Shown one piece after another: positions 33,101 through 44,227 of a stretch of 64,000 nt of DNA (position 1 is the first letter of the stretch; the number at the start of each line of letters is the position of its first letter). The stretch lies in contig NC_081307.1 in NCBI RefSeq assembly GCF_030435805.1, forward strand, positions 12,382,501 to 12,446,500, read 5' to 3'. Below the pieces are notes generated by a model. It searched no databases and was not told where the DNA came from. It saw only the letters and a program-made list of their open reading frames with translations. A program made the position numbers and the translations under genes. This DNA comes from Mustela lutreola. Lineage: Eukaryota; Chordata; Mammalia; Carnivora; Mustelidae.

Positions 33101-35103
33101 AGGAGGAAGGAGACCCAAAGGGGTTCCCCTTTCAGGAACTTTCAACCCCAGTCTTCATCTCTCCTTGGACCAAGTAAATGGGACTCATCCCAGTAAGTAA
33201 TCTGTATGTGGAATTCACGAGGTCTGGAACTGGTGCAGGCAGATGATCTAAAGGGGTCATAGAAGGGTTTGAGTGGTGGCGATGTGTGGCCCCCGGGAAG
33301 GCTGCTCTGCGTAGTGCTGAGGAGGAGGGCGGGCCCAGCACTCCATGCCGCGGAGAGTCCAGCCTCCCTCCCTTTTACCCCCGTCCGTGCACCCTGCCTG
33401 AGCCAGCGCTGGAGCTGACACGGGTATCCATCCCCACGGTCCTCCCCCGCCAGCCAGTAGAGCAAGGCCTTGGGTGTCTTCACACGGACTCTTCAGGAGG
33501 CCGTTTCCTCTTCCTGTCCTGCTTGTGTCCCTGAGATCACGTAACTTCTCTCTTGAGGCTTCCATCCGTAACCACAGACACTTGTGCACAGGGTGTGTCT
33601 GGTTGTCTGGGACCCAGAAGGATCCACAGGTATTGCTCACACGAGACAGCCTCTTTTTTTTTTTTTTTTTCCCTTACAAGGGGCAGGGGAGTGGGGTAAG
33701 TAGCCTCTTTGCTGAGCAGGGAGCCCAATGCGGGGCTCGATCCCAGGACCCTGAGATCATGACCTGAGCTGAAGGCAGACACTTAACCAGCCGAGGTACA
33801 CAGGTGCCCCTCATCCCTCTTTTTGATGCCTGCTGTTACATCTCAGCAAATTGGGGTATTTCCTGAGCCCCCCTTGAGAGGAAGAGTTCAGCTCTGAGGT
33901 GTTGATATATAATGACAAAAAGCTGGATTCAAAGAATATTTATTTTATTTTATTGTCTTCTCATTCATTTTTTAAAAAATTTTTAAATTTAACATATAAT
34001 GCATTATTAGCCCCAGGGGTACAGGTCTATGAATCATCAGGGTTACACACTTCATAGCACTCACCATAGTACCTACCCTCCCCAGTGTCCATAACCCAAC
34101 CACCCTCTCTGGATTCAAAGAGTATTAACCGAACACCACGTCCCCAACCTTACCTCAAGTTAGTGATACATGCCCCCCTTGCCAAATGTACTAAGTGAGA
34201 AAGGATTAAAAAATACTCTTCTAAAACAGTACTGGTCAATGGAAGTTTCTGTGAGGATAGAAATGTCCGGCATCTGCACAGCCCAGTGTGGGAGCTGCTC
34301 TAGTCACATTGCAGCTGCTGAGTCCTTGAAATGGCGCCGGTGCAACTGAGGAACTAAACTTTTTTTTTTTTTTAAGATTTTATTTATTTGACAGAGATCA
34401 CAAGTAGGCAGAGAGGCAGGCAGAGAGAGAGGGGGAAGCAGGCTCCCTGCCAGGCAGAGAGCCTAATGTGGGGCTCTATCCCAGGACCCCGGGATCATGA
34501 CCTGAGCCGAAGGCAGAGGCTTTAACCCACTGAGCCACCCAGACACCCCACGCCCTAAACTTTTAATTTCACCTTCATTTGGTCCAGGAAGCATGTGTGG
34601 TTCACGGCTACCCTCTGACTCAAGTTTCAGTGGCTGATGAGGAAGCGGCCACAGCCTGGTTTCCCTGGGTGGGGATGAGCTGATGGGTGAGTGTGGTTCT
34701 TCTCCAGTCTCCTCTCAACACCGGCCCCTTCTCCCCGCAGCAGACCTGTGCAGTCTGTCTGGAAGACTTCAAGGGCAAGGATGAGCTCGGTGTGCTCCCG
34801 TGCCAACATGCCTTTCACCGGAAGTAAGTGTCCGCTGTGGGGCATGCGTTATCCAGGGATGCCCTACATCCTGTCAGGACGCCAGGCAAGCCGGAGGGGT
34901 TGGGCGGGGGCAGGGACAGAGATGTTCCCAGAAGCAGCTGGGCTCTCTGAGATGGACCGAACCGGCCAGCGTCGTCTTCTGCCCACAGGTGTCTGGTGAA
35001 GTGGTTGGAAGTACGCTGTGTCTGCCCGATGTGTAACAAGCCCATCGCCGGGCCCTCCGAGGCCACTCAGAGTATCGGGATCCTGTTGGATGAGCTGGTG
35101 TGA
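21001..35103 (+). CDS. RNF122: RNF122, RING finger protein 122, membrane E3 ubiquitin ligase (six coding exons)
   Basis: Coding exons are 21001-21025, 26220-26376, 32557-32602, 32878-32919, 34741-34823 and 34989-35103. All have GT/AG borders and sum to 468 nt, giving 155 aa, the human length. The protein starts [16 protein letters not shown], with a Cys-rich N-terminus. One membrane segment spans about residues 37-60 ([19 protein letters not shown]). A RING-H2 (C3H2C3) domain follows, with Cys93, Cys96, Cys111, His113, His116, Cys119, Cys130 and Cys133. The C-terminus is GILLDELV. All zinc ligands are present. Family knowledge: RNF122 is an ER-associated E3 ligase that binds CAML (CAMLG) and has been reported to ubiquitinate RIG-I. 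The first coding exon holds only eight codons plus one base, so a short-ORF scan misses it. Confidence 0.98.
22821..23036 (-). repeat. CAN-SINE (SINEC), - orientation, in RNF122 intron 1
   Basis: The perfect duplication 'ttctcacctatatcttttt' flanks it (22807-22825 and 23037-23055, overlapping the poly(T) end). Near consensus, so relatively young. Confidence 0.95.
24119..24316 (+). repeat. CAN-SINE (SINEC), + orientation, in RNF122 intron 1
   Basis: 'gagcctggggctcagtcgtt' at the head is diverged, then there is a standard body and an 'aaataaataaataaaatc' tail with poly(A). Confidence 0.9.
25408..25578 (+). mobile_element. MER20-like hAT-Charlie MITE relic
   Basis: The order of motifs 'taattaaaatgtggattctg', 'gtgggcctgagattttgcat', 'ttcttacaagattttgcaa' and 'gctttgagtag' matches MER20, a short non-autonomous DNA transposon of placental mammals. 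It is in RNF122 intron 1. Confidence 0.7.
27320..27513 (-). repeat. CAN-SINE (SINEC), - orientation
   Basis: Duplications 'cttaccaaattattt' and 'cttaccaaatcattt' flank it. The copy ends 'gccacccaggcgcccc'. Confidence 0.95.
29873..30058 (-). repeat. CAN-SINE, - orientation (first of a five-SINE cluster)
   Basis: Begins with about 20 T, then 'aattttatttatttatttga', and ends 'gagccactcagacacccc'. 'ggactggagtt' precedes it and is repeated at about 30159, after the next element. Confidence 0.92.
30059..30157 (-). repeat. Short-type carnivore tRNA SINE, - orientation
   Basis: 'attttatttttaagtaatct' and 'tggagctcaaactcagaacc' match the short SINE type in reverse, ending 'gcaaggcaccc'. It shares one pair of flanking duplications with the element before it, as if the two moved together or the second landed in the tail of the first. 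Confidence 0.85.
30178..30566 (-). repeat. CAN-SINE, - orientation, split by a + CAN-SINE
   Basis: The outer copy starts 'agattttatttattc' and resumes after the inner insertion at 'gattatttgacagagcacac', ending 'gccacccaggtgccc'. Confidence 0.9.
30222..30418 (+). repeat. CAN-SINE, + orientation, nested inside a - CAN-SINE
   Basis: 'aaagattatttga' flanks it on both sides exactly, showing insertion into the A/T-rich end of the older copy. The order of events is therefore certain: the outer element came first. Confidence 0.94.
30567..30766 (-). repeat. CAN-SINE, - orientation (last of cluster), older
   Basis: Starts 'agattttacttatttttaga' and ends 'tgactgagccactcagtccc'. Several diverged positions mark it as old. 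Confidence 0.88.
31620..31760 (+). repeat. MIR relic
   Basis: 'tttggttcaaacccactcat', 'gccaactagctgtggggctt' and 'ttctgttttcctcctctg' match MIR in order. Confidence 0.65.
31863..32047 (-). repeat. L1 3' end (carnivore), 5'-truncated, - orientation
   Basis: 'ataatgtattactagcccca', 'ggaatacaggtctgtgaatc' and 'aggtttacacacttc' are the reverse complement of the carnivore L1 3' UTR. 'ttggctgtgttag' flanks it at 31850-31862 and 32048-32060. The T-rich left end holds simple GT/TA sequence. Confidence 0.88.
33650..33810 (-). repeat. CAN-SINE, - orientation, 5'-part shortened
   Basis: A poly(T) run is followed directly by 'gcagggagcccaatgcgggg' and a standard end, 'caggtgcccc'. Most of the GA-rich section is missing. 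In RNF122 intron 4. Confidence 0.88.
33941..34108 (-). repeat. L1 3' end (carnivore), 5'-truncated, - orientation
   Basis: Contains 'cattattagccccaggggta', 'gtctatgaatcatcagggtt' and 'cactcaccatagtacctacc'. 'ctggattcaaagaatatt' before and 'ctggattcaaagagtatt' after are its target-site duplications. In RNF122 intron 4. Confidence 0.9.
34220..34640. repeat. Possible short DNA-transposon relic, split by a CAN-SINE
   Basis: 'tactggtcaatggaagtttc' and later 'gcaactgaggaactaaactt' recall a common mammalian MITE-like repeat. Its second half would resume after the SINE at 34552. The family assignment is uncertain. Confidence 0.4.
34360..34551 (-). repeat. CAN-SINE (SINEC), - orientation, in RNF122 intron 4
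   Basis: Duplication 'ctaaactttt' on both sides. The body runs from 'aagattttatttatttgaca' to 'gccacccagacacccc'. Its right end lies about 190 bases upstream of the RING-encoding exon. Confidence 0.93.
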
Positions 35104-36100
35104 GTGTTGGCCTCTGCACCAAGACCTGGAGAAGACCCGTTGCCTCCCGGGTGCCTGGTCCCTCTGCACAGCTGCTGTGAACAAGACTGCTGGGTGGGGA
35201 CTGACCTGCTTCTCTGAAGGGGCGCTAATGCAGGCTGGTCCCCCACCGTCAGGGTGAGACCAGAGTTGCCCCACCTTTTGGCCTCCTGAAGCCGCCTTCC
35301 CTGCTGCTCGGAACTAATGGCGTCACCCATAAAGGACACTGTATCCTGATACTGGATCGACTCCCTGCCTGTCCCTGCTGGGGAAAAAGCTGTCCATCCT
35401 TACCTGGCTCAGCACTTGGCCTTCACCCCCTGGGGGTTCCCCTTAGGAGGACAGGCTGCCTTGACCTCAGAGGAGGGATACGATGGGCCGTGCCCCACCT
35501 GGAACCTCCCTCCCCTCTTGACCCTTGCCTAGGAAGGTGCGGAGGGGAGGAAGGAGCCATCAAGGAACCAAGTGCCTCCCGCGGAAGGGAAGGGAGGCTC
35601 TGTAGGAAGTCAGGAAGAGCAGGGACATAGAAAAATGAAAGTCAATGTTTACATGGGGCCTGTGGAGATCAAGGCTGGCCCGCAGGCCTGCTGACTGCGG
35701 GGTAACGGAGGGCAGAGGCCTTCCCTCTGCTGGGATCTGTGGTGCTATCCGTTCACTCTCTTCCTCAGTTAATCTCAGAGCTTCCGATTCCGTGTTGGGG
35801 TTTGAGCGCCCCTCGAGAGGAAGGGCTTGTTCTACACTCAGATGAATTCGCAGGGGCTTTTTCTAAAGGAGCAAAAGGGGCCTGGGGCTGGGGGTGTCCG
35901 AAGGTTAATTAAGGTAGCGGCAGGTACCTTCTTCCCCTCTGTAAATAGGATTTTTATACTTCCTCCTCACCATCTCAGGCTTTATACATGGAACCCCTGA
36001 ATGGAGGGGGTGGGGTTTTCTCTCCCCCACCCCGGAGTAGGTGAGGGTGGGACAAAGGTGTGTATTTAAAGAAAATTAAATTTAATAACAAGTTCTCTAA
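35104..36100 (+). other. RNF122: RNF122 3' UTR
   Basis: About 1 kb of repeat-free sequence follows the TGA. An ATTAAA poly(A) signal at 36075-36080 fits the end. The cleavage site is inferred. Confidence 0.6.
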
Positions 36101-37960
36101 CTTTCTGCCTGTGGTTGCGGCCTGTGTCTCTTGGCCTTTTTCTGCCAGCAAAGGAAACAAAGTTCTCTTACTGCTGCTTCTCACTTCCCCGTACTCAGAA
36201 CTCCTGCCCAGAGGTTCCCAAATCTTAAAAAAATGGAAATCGGGTTACTACCTGTATGCCATAGGACTAATATCCGTGTACTTTAAGGCCTGATTAAAAA
36301 TATTCTAGAAATCAGCTGAATGAGCCTGGCTTCAAGAAAGGCGTGATGTATGCCACCGTGACGTGTGTTTGAATGCCAAGATCAGTAAGACTTGAAATTA
36401 ATAAAATCCGACATGAAATTCACACAATTGTGTTTTTGCCACCACTCATGGTCCAGGTTGCGACACAGAAGCTTGATCTTTCCCTTATTAAACTTTTTTC
36501 TCACCTTGCTGACCATCACGGACGCATGCTACCCTCCTGCACTAACATCTCAAGAGTGGCATCACCACATTTATGTGCTCAGATCTTGTAACCCGCGTGC
36601 TTCAGTGTCACTCTCGAACGTCTCCAGGGAGTATGGAATCAAGAATGGATATGCAAAATGTACCGGAAGGGCCGGGGACAATTTTCTTGGCCATCGTGAG
36701 TATGGAGCAGGTGGGCCATGGTTGCCCAGCGCAGTGGCCAATGGTCATCCCAGGAAGCAAGCCCGGGGTCCTGGGCACAGTAGGAATATTGAGCAAAGTC
36801 GAGTGTGGTGGTGGGGCCACCGATGGGTGAGAGCTGCCCATGCACCCAAAGGAGCTGGGCCTGAAGGGTAGGTGTGATGGGCTCTCACCTCTGTGATGGT
36901 GCCATGGAGGCTGCTGGTACAGTTTGTGCTCGTGTCCGATGGACCGATGAGGCTGGAGCACCAGCCTGTCCTAGGGAAGTGGTCAGCCCCTGTCTTGGTG
37001 GGGTCCTTTGCCCAAAGACTTCTTCCACACTCTGAGGACTAACTCCCACCCCTTAAAGCCTCAGCCCCCTCGCTGCTGCCAACCCTACAGAGTCTGGTCT
37101 TGACTTCATCAGGGACCCCAGTTCTTCCTCTAGTCTGGCCAGCTTCAGTGCAGGGATGAAGGGGAAACCAGGGGTCTATCTACAAACTTCCACACTGCCG
37201 TCCCCTCCTCTTCAGCGTTGGCATATTCCAAATAAAATGTTGGTACTAAAATGTCCACGTTCGCAGACTCGAATAGCATTGTCCTGAAGTTGGAATGACG
37301 GTGAACATGCCTTGGATTGCTTGCAGTGCTTCGAGCCAGCCCGGTAGAACAGTGCACAGGAAGGGAAAAACTGTTACCGCTGATCAGAGAGGAACGACAG
37401 TAAGCAATCACAAGGTAAATAGTCACTGGTCCCCAGTACACTGTCATGAGTGTGGTCCTGTTTCTCAGTGTTGTGTTTCTAGGGCACGTGCCCATGGGGG
37501 CTGGGTGCTGGAAGGCAGGACGGCCCTTGCCTTTGGAAAGGGTGTAAGCACGGTGTTTCTGGTGTGAGTAAGCTCATGGGGCAAGACTCTGGGCTCAACT
37601 GGTGTGGAAGTGACAGCAAGGGGGATGATACTGGAACTGAGTCCTGCAGGAGTGATCTGGACAAAAGCACTAAAGGGTTAACCAGCCTGGTGGGTTGGTT
37701 AAGAGGGCACATAAGTCCTAACGTTCATGTGGAGAAAGGCTGGGGGTGAGGCCATCCCGTGTGGGGCCAGGAGCCTGGAACTTGGTAGAGCGAGAATCCA
37801 GAAGTTCCTTTAGATCGGGATTTTTAAAAGAGCCGAGTCCCATTTGGAAGCTAAGCTAATGCCTTTGTGCACAAAATGTTCAGAGGCAACTCCAGTGTGT
37901 ATAGAGCTCCCATTACTGAGGAAGCGTTTGCATCCTGATCATGTTTCAGAGTAAAAACAG

Positions 37961-38050
37961 GGGCACATGTTGGTAGAACATGCGACTCTCGATTTTGGGG
38001 TTGTAAGTTCAAGCCCCATGTTGGGCATAGAGATTGCCTTTAAAAAAAAT
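37961..38050 (+). repeat. Short-type carnivore tRNA SINE, + orientation
   Basis: 'ggggcacatgttggtagaac', 'gttcaagccccatgttggg' and 'gagattgcctttaaaa' mark the short SINE type. It is followed immediately by a full CAN-SINE. Confidence 0.88.
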
Positions 38051-38051
38051 C

Positions 38052-38249
38052 AGGGGCACCTGGGTGGCTCAGTCGGTTAAGCCTCTGCCTTTGGCTCAGG
38101 TCATGATCCCGGAGTCGGGATAGAGCTCTGCATCAGGCTCTCTGCTTAGCAGGGAGCCTGCTTCTCCCTTTCCTCTCTGCTTGTGCTCTCTCTCACTCTC
38201 TCTGTCTGATAAATAAAATACAAAATAATAATAATAATAATAATAATAA
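38052..38249 (+). repeat. CAN-SINE, + orientation, with (AAT)n tail
   Basis: A near-complete body, then a tail that has grown into about nine AAT units (38225-38250). 'agtaaaaaca' before the preceding short SINE and 'agcaaaaact' after this one suggest one pair of duplications around both. Confidence 0.92.
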
Positions 38250-38549
38250 AGCAAAAACTAAAGGAAGCTGAGAGATAATGATATATACCAGGATCCTAAC
38301 TTCAGTGATCCGTGGTAAGCAAGCACCAAACAATCTGAAGATAATGACCACTTACCCACCAAGTTCTTTTACAAAATACATTTTGCTTTCCTTCCTGTAT
38401 TTACCCCTCTGTGGAGGCAGACTGCCCTCCATGAAGATACTCAAAGCAGAAGGTGCTTGTTAGTTAGCTCCTGGGCTGATGCCATCATGGAAGAAAAAAG
38501 CCCCAGGTTATTGTCAAGTGATTTGTGAGCTTACCATTAGCTAGAACCA

Positions 38550-38745
38550 TGGATTTTTTTTTTTTTTAAGATTTTATTTGTTTATTTGACAGAGATCACA
38601 AATATGCAGAGAAAGCAGGTGGGGCTGGGAGGGGGCAGGCTCCCCACTGAGCAGAGAACCCAATGCAGGACTTGATCCCAGCACCTGGAGATCATGACCT
38701 GAGCCGAAGGCAGAGGCTTAACCCACTGAGCCACCCAGGTGCCCC
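38550..38745 (-). repeat. CAN-SINE, - orientation
   Basis: Poly(T), 'aagattttatttgtttattt', then 'gccacccaggtgcccc' at the end. Confidence 0.93.
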
Positions 38746-38784
38746 GGGTATTTTTAAACTCCACAATAGCTGGCTTCTTTTATT

Positions 38785-38977
38785 TTTGAAGATTTATTTA
38801 TTTGACAGAGAGTGAGCAAGAGAGAACACATGCAAAAGCAGGGGGAGAACGAAGGAAAGGGAGATGCAGACTCCCCACTGAGCAGGGAACCCAATGTGGG
38901 GCTCCATCCCGGAATGCTGGGATCAGGACCTGAGCCAAAGTCAATTGCTTAACCAACTGAGCCACCCAGGCGCCCCA
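38785..38977 (-). repeat. CAN-SINE, - orientation, older subtype
   Basis: Has 'gagagtgagcaagagagaac' in place of the young 'atcacaagtaggcag' motif, which indicates an older subfamily. Ends 'gccacccaggcgcccc'. Confidence 0.92.
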
Positions 38978-39576
38978 GATAATTTCTTTAAAAGAATCTT
39001 CTGTGGATCCGCCATTTACAATGAAAAATTGTAATGAGAGGCTCAGAGCAAAATTTGAAAGTCAGGGACTTAAATAGATTGGGACAACGGGTGCCCCAAA
39101 GAATGGCACATTCCTGTTCTGCGTCACTCCCATCTGGTCCACCATTTCCAACTCAAAGTCACTCATTGCCCACTGGGCCTTTTCCTACTCTCACTGGAGC
39201 CTTTTCTGCCTCCCCAGTTAGGCCGTGCTCACACACCCCCGACAGCCGGTATCTTCCATTCTGCCACCCTCTTCTGCTTCTCCGGGTGTCAGAATAACAA
39301 GAATGCCCTTAACCGTGTGTCACTCACTCACTTCAGGTGAATTTGCCAAAGTCCTATGCACAGATTCAGAGCGATGGATGGGATCCAGTTGGAGACAAAA
39401 AGGTCTATGGTGACCAGTCATGTGGGCTGATGAATGACCAACGCCATTCATGGGAAGAAAATCAAGCTGCTTACCATGGCTCGGACCCCAGACCATCCAC
39501 AGCACTGGATTCCTACTGGTCCTACTTTTTAAGAAATCATGCCCATATAACTCTTCCTTTAATAAACTGGCATACT

Positions 39577-39762
39577 GGGGCGCCTGGGTGGCTCAGATGG
39601 TTAAGCATCCACCTTTGGCTCAGGTCATGATCTCTGCATCCAGGCTCCCTGCTCAGCAAGGAGTCTGCTTCTCCCTCTCCCTGGCAGCTCCCCCTGCTTG
39701 TGCTCTCACGCTCTATCAAATAAATAAAATCTTTAAAAAAATAAAATGTCTTAAAAAAAAAC
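39577..39762 (+). repeat. CAN-SINE, + orientation
   Basis: Head 'ggggcgcctgggtggctcag', a shortened middle, tail 'tcaaataaataaaatctt'. An 18-base poly-G run (39789-39806) follows shortly after. Confidence 0.93.
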
Positions 39763-42319
39763 ACCAAAGCTGACATACTGTGTATGGCGGGGGGGGGGGG
39801 GGGGGGATATGATCCATATCCCCTTTGTGCTTTGACATGGCTTCTGCTTCTGTCCCAAATGACAGTCTCAGCAACAAGCCAGGGCCTGTGCTCTGTAGAA
39901 GGGGAAACGTTCAGCCCCAGGAGCACAAGTAGCCATCTTTGGTGGCTCCTGGTGCACTTCACGGTCTTTGTCTGTCTCCACCACTGCTGTATCTCAGCAC
40001 ATTTTTCTCACCTGTCTTCTCCCCTCCCTCGTTCCTTTTGTCTCCTGCCTTTTTTCCCCATCACAGCCTACTCATATGACATTACTGCCGAACACTCCTG
40101 ATGGGCCGTGATCGTCATGAATGGTTCAAAAGATACATCAATTACTAAGGGTTTTGACCCAGACGATGGTGTGAGATCCCCCGGTGGCCAGCTCTGGGTT
40201 TCTAAGGGTTTAATATTTATATATGCTCATTAAGTCTCAAGAAGGTGGCTGATACCCTCCAAGACAGGAAGAGAATCCACGATGACTTTAAAGGCACGAT
40301 GCAACGTGAGCGGGGCCGGTACATCCAAACCCAATGAAAGGAAAACCCAGGTTTGCTTCAGTGGAGGGAAGCTGATTTGGAAGAACAGTGGATGTCCAGC
40401 TGGGCGTAAGTCGAGAGAAATCCAAACAAATCCAAAATACAGTAGCGTTCCTGTACCCCGGCCAGGGAGTCATCCTCTCTGCCGCCTTCAGTATTCACCA
40501 AATCTCTGTTGGATCACTTTACTCAGACCTTTATGTCTGCAGAAAAAACAGATGCTATAAAAATTCTATGAGGAAGGAACTGGAGTGTTTCAAATCTGGA
40601 TGAATAAAGAGGAGGGGCAAACAATTTAGTGGTGGGCTCCAACATTGCCTTGCAAGCGTGAACCTCTATCACAGACCCAGTCACTCCAGAAATAGTTTTC
40701 TTACCTTCCAGTTGCCTTTGACTCTGAGCCACCAAATTTCTCCTCCTCTTCCTGTATAGATTGTTTGGCCTTCCTCTCCAAATTATTCATGAGCCTTAGA
40801 ATCTTAATGCAGATCGCCCCCCATACCCCGTCCTCTGTACTCGCTATGAAACAACTGATCTGTCTGTTCTCTGGGCCCCAAAGACCCCACGTCTGTCATC
40901 CCTGGTGCCTAGTCTGCAGTGTGGGAAGCTTGCTGAGGTGTCAGGAGTCCTGCTTATCCAGGAACCCACAGAGCTTCCTCCACTGACATCCTTTTTGGCT
41001 GCTACCTGGGAGCTAAGGTGACCGTCCACATTCACCTTGGGACCCACCACCACTTTCCTTTTCAGGTTCAAGTATAGGGAGAACCACTTGCATGGCACAA
41101 TGAACATTTTGTTGTATTTGTTTTATCCCCTATCCATCCATTTATCCATAATCAATGTATTTTTTTAATGCATTTGAAAGCACACTTCGATACCGGGACA
41201 CTTGCTGTATTAAAGTTTACAGTCTGCTTCTGTGTTTGCAAGTGAACTGAGAATGACCAGAAATCTGTCTTGAATACGAAGACTGGCACTTTCTGATAAC
41301 TTGCTGATAAATTCTGAAGGGAAGCTCTGACGTCAGGATGGTTTTAGAAATTACTCAGCTATGAAATCATTTTATATTTAAAATGAGATGAGTAAAGTGT
41401 TTTTCACTGCCTCTGGTAACTTTTAACCTTGCTCAGTTTTATGCTGGTGGTGAGGGAAAAAGAAACGGGGAGGGGAGAAATGCATCCAGAGTATAGGACA
41501 CTCTCCTCTTCCCGCACATATTAACATTTCTTGCACAATTACCCGTGGAATATTCTCATTTTGGACTTTTTCCACACCCTAAATTTAGCAAGCTAGAATT
41601 ATCTTTTAAATACCACTTTGAGCAACCTTTTTTGAAAAGAAGAATGCAGAAGAGGGGGAAATCTGCATTTCTTTGTGGTTAGAATGTAATGGCCTCAAGT
41701 TAATTACTCTGCAAGGCAGCAGATTACTCCTTTATTAAATGCTGAAGATATAGTAAAGTCAGTAATCTAGCAAATTCATTACAAGTCTGAAGATTAGAGA
41801 TTGATCCATTTAGACTGAGAAACAGGCAATGCACTTACAGGCATCTCTATATGTTCTGGTAATGGCGCACATTGAAATGAATAATTGCCTTAAATGTGTC
41901 AGGTGGATTTCATCATTTAAGGGAATTCTATGTTTGAGTCTTTTTAGGGCTAAAAAAGTCTTGAAAATGAGGGCTGAGGACTTTTTCATTTGTTAATTTC
42001 TGAACTTTGAAACCCTAAAATCTTCATATAAAATCAGTTTTTGTTAAAGTGAGACATCGCTCTAGAATACGACAGAATTTCCTTTAGTTGGGTTTAGAGA
42101 GAAATGCATGAAGCGAGTACAAGCGTACAGAGAGAAGTTTTCAATGAATGTTTTTTGTTGATAATTATTAGTTTTACAGTGGGGGGGCGGGCTCAGTATT
42201 TGAGAAACAGAAGGTTTATAGTTAATGAACTGTGACCTTTTAGATCAGGGGTACCTTCCTTGCTGCTCCTCATTATGAGGCTAATTTATGTGTGGAATAA
42301 ACAAAAAATGGGTGTTGGT

Positions 42320-42532
42320 TTTGTTTTTTTTTTTTTTAAGATTTTATTTATTTATTTGTAAGAGAGAGAGAGTGAGAGTGAGCACAGGCAGACAGAGAGG
42401 AAGGCAGAGTCAGAGGGAGAAGCAGGCTCCCTGCGGAGCAAGGAGCCCGATATGGGACTTGATCCCAGGACGCTGGGATCATGACCTGAGCCGAAGGCAG
42501 CTGCTTAACCAACTGAGCCACCCAGGAGTCCC
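42320..42532 (-). repeat. CAN-SINE, - orientation (first of three in a row)
   Basis: Poly(T), then '(ga)n' with 'gtgagcacaggcagacag', ending 'gccacccaggagtccc'. Confidence 0.92.
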
Positions 42533-42539
42533 TTGGTTT

Positions 42540-42713
42540 GTTTTTTTTAAAGATTTTATGTATTTATTTGACAGAGAGAGATCACAAGTAGGCAGAGAGA
42601 GGAGAAAGCAGGCTCCCCACTGAGCAGAGAGCCCTATGTGGGGGTCCTGGGACCCTGAGATCATGACCTGAGCGGAAGGCAGAGGCTTAACCTACTGAGT
42701 CACCCACACCCCT
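42540..42713 (-). repeat. CAN-SINE, - orientation (second of three)
   Basis: Starts after 'ttggtttg' with poly(T) and 'aaagattttatgtatttatt'. Ends 'gtcacccacacccc'. Shortened in the middle. Confidence 0.92.
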
Positions 42714-42719
42714 GGGTAT

Positions 42720-42932
42720 GTTTTTTTTTTTTTTTTAATTTTTAAGATTTTATGTATTTATTTGACAGAGAGAGATCACAAGTAGGCAGAAAGGCAGGCT
42801 GAGAGAGAGAGAGGAGGAAGCAGGCTCCCCCATGAGCAGAGAGCCCGATGCGGGGCTCGATCCCAGGACTGAGATCATAGCCTGAGCCCAAGGCAGAGGC
42901 TTTAACCCACTGAGACAAGCAGGTGCCCCCCC
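42720..42932 (-). repeat. CAN-SINE, - orientation (third of three)
   Basis: Starts after 'ctgggtatg' with a long poly(T). Body 'gagatcacaagtaggcag' is near consensus. The three flanks 'ttggttttg', 'ttggtttg' and 'gggtatg' look related, which suggests repeated use of one site. Confidence 0.92.
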
Positions 42933-42944
42933 AAAATGGGTTTT

Positions 42945-43080
42945 AAACGCAGCTCTGTCTCCAGTTATCTGGGAGACTTGGCCTGGTTCTGTAGTGAGGC
43001 CTCACCTTTCTCTTCTGTAAAATGGAGCTAGTGGTAACTGCCTCCAGAGTGTGGTCAAGAAGTCTCAGAAACCAAGAGTA
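42945..43080 (+). repeat. MIR relic
   Basis: 'cagttatctgggagacttgg' and 'cctttctcttctgtaaaatg' follow the MIR order. Confidence 0.55.
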
Positions 43081-43232
43081 CATTCTATGTTAAATAATTG
43101 AATTTAAATTTAAAAAATAAAAAGAGTACATAAAAGCATGCTTAAAGCAGACTCAAAGTCATATTCAAATATAAGCCATTTTTGTTTGTGAAGCAGTAGG
43201 GACTTAGACCCCCAAATAAGGGGACTATGTGA

Positions 43233-43350
43233 AAAGTCTGCTCAGCGGGGAGCCTGCTTCTTCCTCTCGCACTCCCCCTGCTTGTGTTCCCTCTCTTGCT
43301 GTCTCTTTCTGTCAAATAAATAAGCAAAATCTTCCAAAAAAAATTTTTTT
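43233..43350 (+). repeat. CAN-SINE, + orientation, 5'-truncated
   Basis: Only the 3' half is present, from 'gctcagcggggagcctgctt' through the CT tract to 'tcaaataaataagcaaaatc'. Confidence 0.9.
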
Positions 43351-44014
43351 AAAGAAAAAAAATTTTCAGGTGGCTTGACCCATAGCATTTGATTGTAATT
43401 ATGTACTAGTATATCCAAAAGGCAGGAAATAATAGCAAAGAAATCTTCAATCGTGTTCAGTAATCTTTAGTGATAATACTTCTCCTTAAATAACTTTGTG
43501 TAGATTGAGGATAAAGCAAAGAAGTAATTGTTAATGTTGTAGGAAAAGATTTTCAGTGAAAGAGAGGTCTAATACTTTCAAAGTAGAAGCCTGATGTCTT
43601 AATTTCAATTGGAAATCTCAATATGAACACATGATTTATTTTTATTTTCTCAAGAATACATTTTTCCTAGATGTGTCTGCTGAGCCTGAAAACCTAAAAT
43701 AAGGGGGAAAAAAAAAAGGTCAGGAGGAACGGCATCCCATGGTTTGGATTATAGCCTTTAAATAGCATTTCCCCTTAGAAGGAGACAGGGCTCCTGAATG
43801 GTTGATTCAGTCTTGCCATTCTAGAAAGCAAGGAAGAAATCCAAGACTACTGGTCATGTCAGAAAGATACAGGAGCCAAAATGAAAAGATTCCCGTTGGC
43901 CTCGAATGTGTGTGAGGGGGAGGAAGTGGAGGAGGGACAATGGATATACAGGAAATCTGTATCTTTTGCTCAGTTTTGCCCTGAACCTAAAACTGCTCTA
44001 AAAATTAGACTGTA

Positions 44015-44212
44015 GGGGCGCCTGGGTGGCTCAGTGGGTTGGGGCCTCTGCCTTCGGCTCCAGGCATGATCTCAGGGTCCTGGGATCGAGTCCCACATTG
44101 GGCTGTCTGCTCGGCGGGGAGCCTGCTTCCCCCTTTCTCTCTGCCTGCTTCTCTGCATACTTGTGATCTCTGTCTGTCAAATAAATAAATAAAATCTTAA
44201 AAAAAATAAAAT
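44015..44212 (+). repeat. CAN-SINE, + orientation, near consensus
   Basis: Full-length with 'ggggcgcctgggtggctcag' head. The perfect 15-base duplication 'aaaaattagactgta' lies at 44000-44014 and 44213-44227. Confidence 0.96.
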
Positions 44213-44227
44213 AAAAATTAGACTGTA

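Noticed and set aside
42288-42623. Recurrent short frames with text like '[10 protein letters not shown]' or '[15 protein letters not shown]'
   Set aside because: These are translations of CAN-SINE sequence and occur wherever a copy lies.
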